DNA of 64,000 nt from Chryseolinea lacunae (GCF_016735595.1 NZ_JAERRB010000001.1:682001-746000); one strand, 5' to 3'. Positions 17,547-26,630 are shown, counted from the first letter of the stretch. The notes: generated by a model from the letters alone, not told the origin. Translations and numbers: made by a program.

Positions 17547-18917
17547 TTAGTTAAGGCCAAAGATGTTTACGAGGTTTTCTTCCGCACCATCGAGGCAATG
17601 GTCGCCCTGCTCGCGGTCGCGGAAGGTGGCCATGTCGACGGCCTGGGTCGGATCAACATAGATGCGCATGTCGTCCGGATCTTTTGCACGGTCAAAGCGC
17701 ACCACGCCGTCCACCACGGTGAACGTGGGAATGGTGTAGGACGAAAGCGGATGCGCGTTGAAGATGGCGATGTCGGCTTCCTTGCCAACTTCCAATGAAC
17801 CTACGCGTGCGTCGATGCCCAGTTGCTTGGCGGGGTTCAGGGTGATGAGCGCGAGGGCTTCATCGTCGGTGAGGGCACCATACTTTTGCGTCTTGGCCGC
17901 TTCGTGATACAAATGACGCATCAGCTCTCCGTCGTCGGAGTTGATGGAGGTCACCACGCCGTTGCGGGTAAGGATGGCGGCGTTGTAGGCTGTGGAATAA
18001 TACACTTCAAATTTATAGGCCCACCAGTCGGCAAACACCGATGCCATGGCACCGAATTTCGCCAGCTCGGGTGCTACCTTGAAGCCTTCGTTCACGTGTT
18101 GAAAAACCAGGCGTTTCACGCCAAAGTCTTTGCACACGTTCAGCAACATGCTGATCTCGTCGGCGCGATAGCTGTGGCAATGGATGATGATGTCGCCCTT
18201 CAGAATGTCGGCCAGTGTTTCGAGACGGAGGTTGTATTCGGGGGGTGCTCCGCGAAACCCTTTTTGTGTTTTGGCTTTGTTGTATTTGTCCCACGCAGCG
18301 CGATATTCTCTGGCCTTGCTGAACGACTCGCGAATCACAAACTCCACGCCCATGCGGGTGCGGGGCACAATGCCGTTGCCACCGCCGTGAACACGCGTGG
18401 GATTTTCGCCAAGCGCAAATTTGATGGTACGTGGGGCGCCTTCCATGCGAAGGTCGTCGGCATTCTTCACACCATAGCGCAGCTTGATGGTTTCACACTG
18501 CCCGCCAATGGCGTTGGCCGATCCGTGCATGGCGTGAATGGTGGTGACACCGCCACCGAGTGCGCGATACAAACCGACTTGAAATGGGTTGAGACCATCG
18601 CCGGTGAACACTTCGGCCGTGACCGGTGCTGTGGCTTCGTTGATGGCGTCGAGGCCCGCATGCGAGTGGGCATCGATGATGCCGGGCATCACAAATTGTC
18701 CGCTGGCATCAATCACTTTCACGCCCGCGGGCGCCGCTATGTTTTTGCCGATCTGGCTGATCTTGCCGTCTTTCACCAGCACGTCGGTATTTTCGAATGT
18801 GCCCTTGGTCACCGTGAGCACGGTGCCGTTCTTGATCAAAAGGTTGCCGCGCTCCACCTGCGCATAGCCCAGGGTGGCTACTGCCAGCAACGCAACGCTG
18901 TATAATATTTTCTTCAT
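17547..18917 (-). CDS. Exported amidohydrolase (imidazolonepropionase-like), intact metal site
   Basis: The 456-residue protein has a short signal peptide (MKKILYSVALLAVATLGYAQ) and a complete amidohydrolase site: PGIIDAHSHAG (His84, His86), HCHSY and QHVNE for the further histidines, and INSDDGEL for the catalytic Asp. The C-terminus has GSLEVGKEADIAIFN. Such periplasmic enzymes hydrolyse cyclic amides, prolyl dipeptides or related compounds; the substrate is unknown. It lies between two degenerate relatives (20-nt gap before it, 8-nt gap after it), so a complex or functional division is plausible. Confidence 0.9.
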   Translation of the reverse strand: MKKILYSVALLAVATLGYAQVERGNLLIKNGTVLTVTKGTFENTDVLVKDGKISQIGKNIAAPAGVKVIDASGQFVMPGIIDAHSHAGLDAINEATAPVTAEVFTGDGLNPFQVGLYRALGGGVTTIHAMHGSANAIGGQCETIKLRYGVKNADDLRMEGAPRTIKFALGENPTRVHGGGNGIVPRTRMGVEFVIRESFSKAREYRAAWDKYNKAKTQKGFRGAPPEYNLRLETLADILKGDIIIHCHSYRADEISMLLNVCKDFGVKRLVFQHVNEGFKVAPELAKFGAMASVFADWWAYKFEVYYSTAYNAAILTRNGVVTSINSDDGELMRHLYHEAAKTQKYGALTDDEALALITLNPAKQLGIDARVGSLEVGKEADIAIFNAHPLSSYTIPTFTVVDGVVRFDRAKDPDDMRIYVDPTQAVDMATFRDREQGDHCLDGAEENLVNIFGLN

Positions 18918-18937
18918 GTGAGTTCTGAATTAAAGTC

Positions 18938-20608
18938 TTAGCGATTGGGATCCTTCGTGCCTTTCATCGGGAAGCTTCCGTATTGACCTGCGGTCATGGA
19001 GCCGTCGAACGCGTCGCCGTCGACTGTGGCCGTGGCCTCCACGTTCACGCCGCTGCCTTGCACCCGTATGGTGTAGGTAAACGTGAGCTGGCTTCCTTCT
19101 ACCGAAACACTCTTCAACTCAATTTCCTTATCGGAAAACGTGGAGGTGATGGTGCCGGTGTAGTTGTCGCCGTCTTTCTTCAGCTTCAGTTTGCCGTTGT
19201 TGGCGCCTTGTGGTGTTTCGGTTGAATAGGACCACGTGCCGCTGACGTCCACTTTCTTGCCATCGCTCTTCTTGGTTTCTTTTGCTTCGAATTTGTAGAG
19301 CGTGCCGTCCACAAACACATACCGCACTTTCGACTTTTCGTCGAAGTATGATTTATCCGTGATCACCAGGTTGGCAATCTTTCCGTTGTCGATGGAACCG
19401 AGTCTGTCCGACAGGCCCAGAATCTGCGCGGCGTTGGTGGTGAGCGCTGCGAGGGCCTGATCTTCGGTGAGTCCCGCTTTGATCATGCGGCGCAGGTTGG
19501 CGGGGATGTCTTTTGTTTTGGCAGTGAGCGTGGAAAAGCCAAAGGGAATTCCGGCCTTTTGAAACGCGCCGGCTTGTGCGGCATACAACGTCACAAATTC
19601 GGCCTTGCGTTTTTCAAGCTGATCTTTTTCGGGATCGGGTTTTGCCTTGGGATCTTTCTTCTCTTCTTTCTTTTCTTCGGGAAGATCAAGGCTCAAAAAC
19701 ACTTTCGTGCCGGTGGCTTTCACGCGTGGCAACATGTCCCAGCCTTCTTTCACGTTTGCAGCAATCAATGGAAAACCTAAGTCAGCCTGCAAGGTGAAGG
19801 CACGTTGCAGATCCAGTATCTTTTCGGTTTTGAACACCACGGGAATACGTTTGTCGATGACGGGATAGAACGCTTCCAGTATGCGATCGGGCGATGGACG
19901 TTCAAGTCCGGCACGGTTGGAAGCATAGAGCGATTCATAGGCTTTTGCCTGCACGGCCTGGCGATAGAGTTCGCGATACTTGGCCATCACACCCAGCACC
20001 GTGTTGGGATACACGCGCTCGGCGGTGGTGAGCTCGCTATAGAAGGCGGTCTTCGAAAGCAACACCATCTTGTCGGGCGACGAGGCACCCAGCGAAACAA
20101 TCGCGCCACTTCCCGGAAGCATGCCACCATAGGGCACAACCTGTGCGGTGGTGAACCCGAGGGCACGAAGCTCTTCCACCGATTTGTCGGCGGGGTTCAG
20201 AAAATCGCGTACGTCGTTTTGAGGTGTGATGCCGGCGCGCTCAGGCGACGGGTTGCCGGGATCTTTCGGTTTTTCTTTGTTCTCATCTTTAGGCTTGGTC
20301 ACGCCGGTGCGCGAAAGGCCGTCAATGAACCCGGCATAGATCGTGAGGCTGTCGCCTTTGATAACGATGGCTTCGGGCGGAATGGCAATGCCTTTTCCAA
20401 CCGCGGAAATCAATCCGTTTTTAACCACCACGGTGCCGTGTTCAAGCTTTCGGCCAGGGGCCTGAATAACGGTGGCGTTGGTGATGGCATACGTGCCGGA
20501 AACCGGTGCCAGTGTTCGCTCCTCCTGGGCGCGAAGCATGGCCGGCGCTCCGAGCCCGCACAGCAGCACCAAGGCTGCGAATACGTGTTTCGGGTAAATT
20601 CTCTTCAT
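18938..20608 (-). CDS. Exported amidohydrolase-fold protein, degenerate, with C-terminal beta domain
   Basis: The 556-residue protein has a signal peptide to about residue 27 (MLRAQ), an amidohydrolase-like region (about 35-440) and an extra C-terminal beta-rich domain (about 450-556, SGTWSYSTETPQG ... FPMKGTK) that looks like a small lipocalin-type barrel. The metal motif is replaced by AGFIDGLSRTG (residues 92-102) with no HxH. A Lys/Glu/Pro-rich insert (EEKKEEKKDPKAKPDPEK) interrupts the barrel near residue 320, and another charged insert follows the degenerate motif. It is the first gene of the three-gene cluster. Confidence 0.85.
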   Translation of the reverse strand: MKRIYPKHVFAALVLLCGLGAPAMLRAQEERTLAPVSGTYAITNATVIQAPGRKLEHGTVVVKNGLISAVGKGIAIPPEAIVIKGDSLTIYAGFIDGLSRTGVTKPKDENKEKPKDPGNPSPERAGITPQNDVRDFLNPADKSVEELRALGFTTAQVVPYGGMLPGSGAIVSLGASSPDKMVLLSKTAFYSELTTAERVYPNTVLGVMAKYRELYRQAVQAKAYESLYASNRAGLERPSPDRILEAFYPVIDKRIPVVFKTEKILDLQRAFTLQADLGFPLIAANVKEGWDMLPRVKATGTKVFLSLDLPEEKKEEKKDPKAKPDPEKDQLEKRKAEFVTLYAAQAGAFQKAGIPFGFSTLTAKTKDIPANLRRMIKAGLTEDQALAALTTNAAQILGLSDRLGSIDNGKIANLVITDKSYFDEKSKVRYVFVDGTLYKFEAKETKKSDGKKVDVSGTWSYSTETPQGANNGKLKLKKDGDNYTGTITSTFSDKEIELKSVSVEGSQLTFTYTIRVQGSGVNVEATATVDGDAFDGSMTAGQYGSFPMKGTKDPNR

Positions 20609-20941
20609 GCAATACGTTCGGTTTAGGTAAAATGATAGGCGTCAAGATAAGCACGTTTGGCTCAACCCATCAAGGGGAATACACGGGTGGTTTTTAAATC
20701 GTATCTGAGGGTGCCATGCTGCTCAGCGGCTACCCGAACTGATTTCGTGCCATTTCAGGATGCGCTCCGCCAACGTGTGAAATTTCTACAGCCCTGCCGT
20801 TCACGACCGTTTTCCGACAGGCCGGTGACGCGTGCTACGGTTCACTACACCGGTCTAACAGTTCGCTACATAACCCTTTCCGGGGGCGCATCTTCTTCGG
20901 ATACTTGTATCGTAAATACGCATAGAACAAACAAACTTGCT
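20609..20941. other. Divergent intergenic region, 333 bp
   Basis: This region separates the leftward amidohydrolase cluster from the rightward SDYY-repeat gene. A weak leftward promoter-like pair is visible (CAA at 20671-20673 and CAAGATA at 20643-20649 on the + strand, that is TTG - 21 nt - TATCTTG). I see no clear rightward promoter, no hairpin and no plausible gene. Confidence 0.5.
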
Positions 20942-22405
20942 ATGACAACGCGCCTCCGGTTACCGTATCTTTTAAGCCTTCTCTTCATCGCCGCAGTGTC
21001 CACCCCAGTTCTGTCGCAGGACGAGACGGCCACGTCCAGTTCGTCTTCCTCGGTCAGTGTGCATTCCGTGAACGGTGTGCAGCGCTGGAAAACCTCCACC
21101 GGCCTCTCCAACTTCAACGTGGAAGTGCGCGGCAAGATTGAGGTGACCGACGACGATAAAGACATCAAAGGACTTTCCGACAACGGCTACCTGGAAATTA
21201 CCAAGACCGTGTTTGGCAGCAAACGCTCCATCGTAGTGGAGTCGCTGGGCGGCGGCAAAATCAAGAAAGAATATTATGAAGGCCGCAACAAAATGGACTG
21301 GGAAACCAGCGGCAAAACGTGGCTGGGCGAAATCCTTCCTGAGATTGTGCGCTCTACGACGCTGGGTGCCGAAGGCCGCGTGAACCGTTTCTTCAAACAA
21401 GGCGGCAGCCCTTCCGTGCTCAAGGAAATAAACGGGATGGAGAGCGACTATGTGAAAGCCCACTACGCCAAACTGCTGCTCGACAAAAGCATTCCACCGG
21501 CCGACATGCCGAACGTGATCACACAACTGGCGTCGGCCATCCACTCTGACTATTATCTGTCGACAGTGTTGCAAAACAACATCACCAAAATGATGGCCAC
21601 ACCCGAATCGGCCGATGCATTTTTCAAGGGCACGCAGAAAATAAATTCCGACTACTATAAATCTGTCGTACTGAAAGAGGCCCTGAAGAAAGTGTCGGCG
21701 TCGCCGGCCCAAATCAAAGTGGTGCTTCAGTCTGCTGCCGAAATCAAATCGGACTACTATCTTTCTGTAGTACTCACCACGTTGCTGGAAGAAGACAACC
21801 TCAAAGAAGAATCGCTCAGTGAACTGGTATTGGTATCCAAAAAAATTCCGTCCGACTACTATCGCACGCAAGTGCTGTCGAAGGCATTGCGGAAACCCGG
21901 CATCTCAAAAGCCACGCTCAAAAATGTTGTGAACGCGTTGGCCGACGTTGGCTCGGACTACTACAAGACCGGCGTGTTTAACACCATGGCCGAACAAAGC
22001 ACGATGGACCCCGATGTGCAGATGCAGGTTGTGGTGTTGCTCGACAACTCGGTGGAATCGGACTACTATGCTTCGGGCACTATGAAGAACCTGCTGGAAC
22101 ATCAGAAACTTTCCGACGAATCGTTCAAACAACTGATCGACGCCGCGGGCCACCTAGAATCGGCCAACTATGCCAGTGAAGTGATGCGCGCCGCGGCCCG
22201 CACCGATCTGTCGCGCACACAACTGATCGACATTCTTATCGCCAGCGGCAACGTTCGTTCCGACCACTACCTCACCGAAGTGTTGCTCTCCCTCGCCGGA
22301 AAAGTGAAAACCAGCGACAGCACCGTGAAAGATGCCTATCGCAGCGCCGCCAAAAAAATAGGTTCGGAGACTTACTACGGCCGGACCATGAAAGCAATCG
22401 ACTAA
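20942..22405 (+). CDS. Secreted SDYY-repeat protein
   Basis: The 487-residue protein has a signal peptide (residues 1-25, ending VLSQ), a Ser/Thr-rich linker and a unique N-terminal region (about 30-160) of mixed beta character. From about residue 166 to the end come nine to ten helical repeats of 33-35 residues. Each begins with a SDYY-like core: starts near residues 168, 201, 236, 270, 303, 337, 372, 406, 440 and 474. I have seen similar SDYE-type repeats in Bacteroidota secreted or BlaR1-linked proteins, but no function is established. The repeats probably stack as an alpha solenoid. A LytS/LytTR set follows 57 nt downstream on the same strand. The frame is open upstream, but the ATG at 20942 gives the signal peptide. 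Confidence 0.8.
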   Translation: MTTRLRLPYLLSLLFIAAVSTPVLSQDETATSSSSSSVSVHSVNGVQRWKTSTGLSNFNVEVRGKIEVTDDDKDIKGLSDNGYLEITKTVFGSKRSIVVESLGGGKIKKEYYEGRNKMDWETSGKTWLGEILPEIVRSTTLGAEGRVNRFFKQGGSPSVLKEINGMESDYVKAHYAKLLLDKSIPPADMPNVITQLASAIHSDYYLSTVLQNNITKMMATPESADAFFKGTQKINSDYYKSVVLKEALKKVSASPAQIKVVLQSAAEIKSDYYLSVVLTTLLEEDNLKEESLSELVLVSKKIPSDYYRTQVLSKALRKPGISKATLKNVVNALADVGSDYYKTGVFNTMAEQSTMDPDVQMQVVVLLDNSVESDYYASGTMKNLLEHQKLSDESFKQLIDAAGHLESANYASEVMRAAARTDLSRTQLIDILIASGNVRSDHYLTEVLLSLAGKVKTSDSTVKDAYRSAAKKIGSETYYGRTMKAID

Positions 22406-22462
22406 CCTCATACGCCCGAATTTTGCACACGCCGTCACTCATTTTATGTGTACCTTCGAAGC

Positions 22463-23569
22463 ATGAGTTCGTCATCCCGGCTATTTGTCATGAACGCTTT
22501 TCTTAGAAGAACGCTCCTGGTAATGTTCATCTCCGGCTCGCTGGGATGGCTGCTCTTTGCTTACCTGCATTTCAGCGAGACCGACTCTTTCCCTTCCCTC
22601 CGCGAAAATTTCTCCGGCCTCATGGTCGCCATGCTCATCGGCTGGATAAACGGTGTCGGTTTGTATTTCGCCAATGGCTGGCTCGACAAGTGGCTCCCCT
22701 GGCGAAATCACTATGCCACCCGCTTCGTGGTGGGGTATGTCGTCAACTATGCGCTGGCACTTGCCATCACCTATGTGCTGGTGATCATCACGCTGTCGCT
22801 GGCAGGGCCCGAAACGTTCTGGGTTGGCTTTTCGCTGAAGGACCTCGACCTCAAAATAAAACTTGGCATCCTCCTGCTGTGCACCCTTTTCATCTACAAG
22901 GTGGTGTATGCGTTGCTCTACTCCTATCAACACTACACTGTGGCGCAGATTGAAAACATTCAACGCGAACGCAAACAACTGGAGCTTCAATTTGAAGCGT
23001 TGAAAAGCCAGATCAGTCCACACTATTTATTCAACAGCCTCAACACCATTTCGTCGCTTGTCTATAAAGACACGCCGTCGGCCGAACAATTTATCCGACG
23101 CCTTGTGCAAACGTATCAATACATCCTGTCGACCCAGAACAAACGTTTTGTGACTTTGCAGGATGAAATTGATTTTGTGCTGTCGTATTATTATCTGCTG
23201 CGCATCCGCTTTCAGCAACAGCTCACGGTGGAGATCAACTTGCCACACAACATCATGCACACCAAGATTCCGCCGCTCACATTGCAGATCCTGGTGGAGA
23301 ATGCCGTGAAGCACAACAACCTTTCGAGCGACAAAAAGCTTTTCATCTACATCACCGCACAAGACAACATGTTTCTGAAAGTGATCAACACCAAAACCGG
23401 AGCGCTCAGCGGTGTGACCTCGTTCCGCGTGGGGCTCGAAAACATTCAGAAGCGTTATGAGTTTTTTACAGACAAAAAAATCGAAATCAAAGACGACGAC
23501 AAGTTTGTGGTGACCTTGCCGGTCATTCATCATAAAACACGCGAACACGAACACAAACACAGCGCATGA
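22463..23569 (+). CDS. LytS-type sensor histidine kinase
   Basis: The 368-residue protein has four membrane helices (about 15-150), a short coiled coil and a His_kinase domain with QISPHYLFNSLNTIS (phospho-acceptor His187). The ATP-binding part has LVENAVKHN and VGLENIQKRYEF. It appears catalytically complete. The ATG at 22463 is preferred over GTG 22448; ATG 22490 (MNAFLRR) is also possible. Its TGA overlaps the ATG of the next gene by 4 nt (ATGA), so the two kinase-like proteins are translationally coupled and probably made in equal amounts. Confidence 0.92.
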   Translation: MSSSSRLFVMNAFLRRTLLVMFISGSLGWLLFAYLHFSETDSFPSLRENFSGLMVAMLIGWINGVGLYFANGWLDKWLPWRNHYATRFVVGYVVNYALALAITYVLVIITLSLAGPETFWVGFSLKDLDLKIKLGILLLCTLFIYKVVYALLYSYQHYTVAQIENIQRERKQLELQFEALKSQISPHYLFNSLNTISSLVYKDTPSAEQFIRRLVQTYQYILSTQNKRFVTLQDEIDFVLSYYYLLRIRFQQQLTVEINLPHNIMHTKIPPLTLQILVENAVKHNNLSSDKKLFIYITAQDNMFLKVINTKTGALSGVTSFRVGLENIQKRYEFFTDKKIEIKDDDKFVVTLPVIHHKTREHEHKHSA

Positions 23570-24615
23570 AACGTTACTTTATTCACAATGCGTTTTTCCG
23601 GTTGCTGGCGCCCATTATCTATGGTGCGCTGGCCTATTTGCTCATCCTGCTCATCAGTAACAACGTGGCCCAGGTAAACGATTTCTTCAGTGGCCAGGAA
23701 GTTTATGTATGCATCGGGTTGGTGTATGTGTCGCTGGAGTCGATGCGTGTCATCATCGTGCTGCTGGACAAGTTTTTGCCCGAACGTTATTTGTCGCTGC
23801 GGGTGCCGGTTCAGTTTCTCATCACCACGGTGGTTTCGGTTGGTCTGGTGTCGCTCGGGCTTCATTTGTATTTCCAGTATGTGGTGGGCTTTAGCATGAG
23901 TGGTGTTCAGGTGCTGATCTTCTCCATCCTGTTCACAGTCACGGCGCTGTTGTATAACATCCTGTACTTCAGCAACCACTTCCTGCAAAAAGAGAACACC
24001 CTGAAGCTGAATCTGGAAAAACAACAACAGGAAGTGCTGGAAGCCGAAATGATGGAATTCAAAAACGACGTGAACGCCGACCTGCTCTACGAAAGTCTGG
24101 AAAGCCTTATCACCCTCATGTATCGCGACGTAGACCAGGCCGAAGAATACATCGACTGCCTTGCGAGCGCCTACCGCTATGTGCTCAGCAATCGTCATCA
24201 GGAACTGGTGCCGGTGGCACAGGAACTGGACGCCGCCAAAAACCTCGTGAAACTTCTCAACGAAAAACACTTTGGGCAACTGCGACTCGAATCGACCTTA
24301 GATGCCGACGACCTCAGCGCCATGCTCATTCCGGGATCGCTGCCCATCATCATCGAAAGCCTGGTGCGCAACACCATCATCTCGCGGTTCGAGCCCATGG
24401 TGATTCGTTGCTATCTGGAAGAAGACTATATCACGTTGCAAAGCAAACTCAACGACCGGCTCATCGTACACCCCAACACCGAAATGGCGTTGAACCGGCT
24501 GCAACGATCGTATGCCATGTATAGCGACCTCACCATGATTAAAGTGAAGGCCTACGAAGAAAATTATATTAAATTGCCCGTGATTCGCGTGGCGGAAGAA
24601 ATCACGACGTATTGA
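23566..24615 (+). CDS. LytS-like pseudokinase without phospho-acceptor histidine
   Basis: The 349-residue protein has the same design as the gene before it: four membrane helices, coiled coil, then a kinase-like domain. The active-site pieces are gone. The histidine motif aligns as DVNADLLYESLESL, with Asp172 where the neighbour has His187. The N-box ENAVKHN aligns with ESLVRNT, and the G box aligns with MALNRLQ. It should neither bind ATP normally nor phosphorylate. I infer a regulatory or sensing subunit that pairs with the intact kinase. The reading frame is undisturbed, so it is a maintained gene, not a recent pseudogene. It overlaps the kinase by 4 nt and the regulator by 1 nt. Confidence 0.85.
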   Translation: MKRYFIHNAFFRLLAPIIYGALAYLLILLISNNVAQVNDFFSGQEVYVCIGLVYVSLESMRVIIVLLDKFLPERYLSLRVPVQFLITTVVSVGLVSLGLHLYFQYVVGFSMSGVQVLIFSILFTVTALLYNILYFSNHFLQKENTLKLNLEKQQQEVLEAEMMEFKNDVNADLLYESLESLITLMYRDVDQAEEYIDCLASAYRYVLSNRHQELVPVAQELDAAKNLVKLLNEKHFGQLRLESTLDADDLSAMLIPGSLPIIIESLVRNTIISRFEPMVIRCYLEEDYITLQSKLNDRLIVHPNTEMALNRLQRSYAMYSDLTMIKVKAYEENYIKLPVIRVAEEITTY

Positions 24616-25391
24616 TGAAGGTTTTAATCATAGAAGACGAAACACCGGCTGCCGAAAAACTGGAACGCTACCTGCTCAAGTACGATCCTGCCACTGTGGT
24701 GGTGTCTGTGCTGGACACGATAGAGAAAGCCGTGTCGTGGCTGGCAACCCACCAGGATCAAATCGATCTCATCTTCATGGACATTCAGTTGAAAGACGGC
24801 CTCAGCTTCCAGATCTTTCAACAGGTTGTAGTGAAAAAGCCCGTCATCTTCACCACGGCCTTCAACGAATTTGCGCTCGATGCCTTTAAGGTGAGCAGCA
24901 TCGACTATCTTCTGAAACCCATCACCTTCACCGACCTCTCGGCAAGCCTCAAGAAACTGGAAAGCCTGCGCGAGCAGCTTCAGCCAAAAGACCAGCCCGA
25001 GCGCATCCAAACGTTGTTCACTAACCTCAAAACAAAAGAATACAAAACACGCTTCATGGTGAAGCTGGGCGAACACATCCGTTCCATCACGGCCGACCAG
25101 ATCAGTCTTTTTTATGCCGACGGGCGCGATGTGTATTTAGTGACCACCCAAAACCGGAAGTTTATTATCGACTACACACTGGAGTCGCTGGAAGATATTC
25201 TGGATCCCCAGGTTTTTTTCAGACTCAACCGCACGTTCATCCTAAATATTAATGGCATCAAAGACGTGCTGGTTTATTCCAACAGCCGGCTCAAGATCAC
25301 GCTCGTGCAGGAATTCGACAAAGAAATTATTGTGAGTCGCGAGAAAGTGGGCGACTTCAAGGAATGGTTTGATGGGTTGCAGCGCGCCTAG
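24615..25391 (+). CDS. LytTR-family response regulator
   Basis: The 258-residue protein has a receiver domain (IIEDE at residues 5-9, Asp56 in FMDIQLK, FTTAF, LLKPI) and a LytTR DNA-binding domain (about 145-250, [15 protein letters not shown]). The ATG at 24615 overlaps the pseudokinase stop (TGATG). It is the output of the kinase/pseudokinase pair. It converges on the SUI1 gene with a 4-nt overlap of stop codons. Confidence 0.92.
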   Translation: MKVLIIEDETPAAEKLERYLLKYDPATVVVSVLDTIEKAVSWLATHQDQIDLIFMDIQLKDGLSFQIFQQVVVKKPVIFTTAFNEFALDAFKVSSIDYLLKPITFTDLSASLKKLESLREQLQPKDQPERIQTLFTNLKTKEYKTRFMVKLGEHIRSITADQISLFYADGRDVYLVTTQNRKFIIDYTLESLEDILDPQVFFRLNRTFILNINGIKDVLVYSNSRLKITLVQEFDKEIIVSREKVGDFKEWFDGLQRA

Positions 25392-25735
25392 CCTGCGCGT
25401 TTGGCTTTGTAGCCCTCCTTCAGCAGCAGCTGCACCAGCTTGTCGCGGTGGTCGCCCTGAATGATCACTTCGCCGTCTTTCACAGAACCGCCCACGCCAC
25501 ATTTTGATTTCAACAGTTTGCCCAGTTGTTCCAGGTCGGCCGCAGTGCCCACAAAGCCGGTGACCAGCGTCACTTGTTTACCGGCGCGCATACTTTTGTC
25601 GAGCATCACTTTCAGATTTTGTTGCTGGGGTGGCAGGGTCTGTGCTTCGTCGTTGCCCTGATACGAAAACTCAAAATCCGACGCGGTGGAGAATACCACG
25701 CCATCGCGTTTCTTCCAGTCGTTGTTCTTTGCCAT
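25388..25735 (-). CDS. SUI1/eIF1-like translation factor (YciH family)
   Basis: The 115-residue protein has the SUI1 fold in its C-terminal 80 residues: [33 protein letters not shown] and the terminal LLLKEGY. Bacterial YciH proteins resemble eukaryotic eIF1 and may affect initiation fidelity, but they are not essential. It follows the membrane J-protein gene with one base between them, so the two form an operon. The stop overlaps that of the convergent LytTR gene by 4 nt. Confidence 0.92.
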   Translation of the reverse strand: MAKNNDWKKRDGVVFSTASDFEFSYQGNDEAQTLPPQQQNLKVMLDKSMRAGKQVTLVTGFVGTAADLEQLGKLLKSKCGVGGSVKDGEVIIQGDHRDKLVQLLLKEGYKAKRAG

Positions 25736-25736
25736 G

Positions 25737-26540
25737 CTACAAAGTTAAGATGATGAAGATCATTAACACCAGCACAATAGCACTGGTAACGCCCAAATTA
25801 AATCCGGCTTCCACCCGGTTGCGGAGATACACGCCCGCCGCCGACAGAACGAGCAACGCCAGTGGCACAAACAAAAAATTGCCCAGCAGCGATCGCCCGA
25901 TGCGGTGCACGTAACCTCCCGACTGCACCCTACGGGGAATATTAAACAACAACGATGAACGGAACGCAACGCGTTCGCCCTTCCTGAAAAAGTCCTGCAA
26001 GTCGATGGGCAGGTGCACCGTCTTGCCTTCGTCGGTCACAATGGCCCACGAATCATCGCCACGGTAGCGGGCGGCACGGCTCTCGACGCGATAGGCATAT
26101 TGAATGGTGGCTTCATGCTGACGGTTCGGCAATACAAAATCGACGGCGAGACACACCGCGATGACAAAACAGACTTTTGAAATCTTTACGGCCCACGGCA
26201 AATATTTGCGCATGGCGTCGTGCACGGTGGGCTTGCGTTTTTGCGGCGGAACATGGGTGTGTGCCTGCCCGCGATAGGCCGGGTCGCGATGTCTTGGTTT
26301 AGGAGGCGCGGGTGTGTGCAACACCACGCCATAGTAGTTTTCGCGCTTGCGATCGTACATCATTTTCTTCACGGGATCGCTCAGCACATTATAGGCCGCC
26401 GTCACTTCTTTGAAGTACGATTCAGCCCGGGGATCGGGGTTCTTGTCGGGGTGATAGGCAACCGCAATCTTCCGGTAGGCCCTCTTGATGTCTAACGCGC
26501 TGGCGGAGTAGCTAACACCCAAAGTCTGATAGTGATCCAT
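25737..26540 (-). CDS. Membrane-anchored J-domain protein
   Basis: The 267-residue protein starts with a complete J domain (residues 1-65, including YHPDKNPD with the HPD triad that stimulates DnaK ATPase). A His/Pro-rich linker follows (about 75-100, [10 protein letters not shown]), then a membrane helix (about 115-140), a beta-rich segment (about 145-215) and two more membrane helices (about 220-267). It has no Gly/Phe or zinc-finger region, so it is not DnaJ itself but a specialised co-chaperone acting at the inner membrane. Its client is unknown. The SUI1 gene follows 1 nt after its stop. Confidence 0.85.
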   Translation of the reverse strand: MDHYQTLGVSYSASALDIKRAYRKIAVAYHPDKNPDPRAESYFKEVTAAYNVLSDPVKKMMYDRKRENYYGVVLHTPAPPKPRHRDPAYRGQAHTHVPPQKRKPTVHDAMRKYLPWAVKISKVCFVIAVCLAVDFVLPNRQHEATIQYAYRVESRAARYRGDDSWAIVTDEGKTVHLPIDLQDFFRKGERVAFRSSLLFNIPRRVQSGGYVHRIGRSLLGNFLFVPLALLVLSAAGVYLRNRVEAGFNLGVTSAIVLVLMIFIILTL

Positions 26541-26548
26541 ACGGATTG

Positions 26549-26587
26549 GGAAAAGAAAAGCCCGGTGGATATAGACCAGGCTTTTCT
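26549..26587 (-). terminator. Terminator of the universal stress protein gene
   Basis: Arms 26554-26562 (AGAAAAGCC) and 26579-26587 (GGCTTTTCT) pair perfectly, extended inward by three pairs after one mismatch. On the - strand the stem runs into a T-rich tract (CTTTTCTTTTCC). It lies between the UspA stop and the J-protein start. Confidence 0.75.
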
Positions 26588-26630
26588 ACGTTTCAATTTC
26601 TTATAACGCAACGTTGAATTTACAGACCAA

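Noticed and set aside
17823-18905. Long open frame on the + strand opposite the intact amidohydrolase gene
   Set aside because: It mirrors the codon pattern of the real gene, is Gly/His/Val-rich without domains, and has no start context. The same applies to long antisense frames at 16303-17550, 36170-37303, 39881-41266, 51726-53180 and 58583-59995.
23566-24615. Reading the second LytS-like gene as a decaying pseudogene
   Set aside because: The frame is uninterrupted, membrane helices are intact and it is coupled at both ends, so it is more likely a functional pseudokinase.
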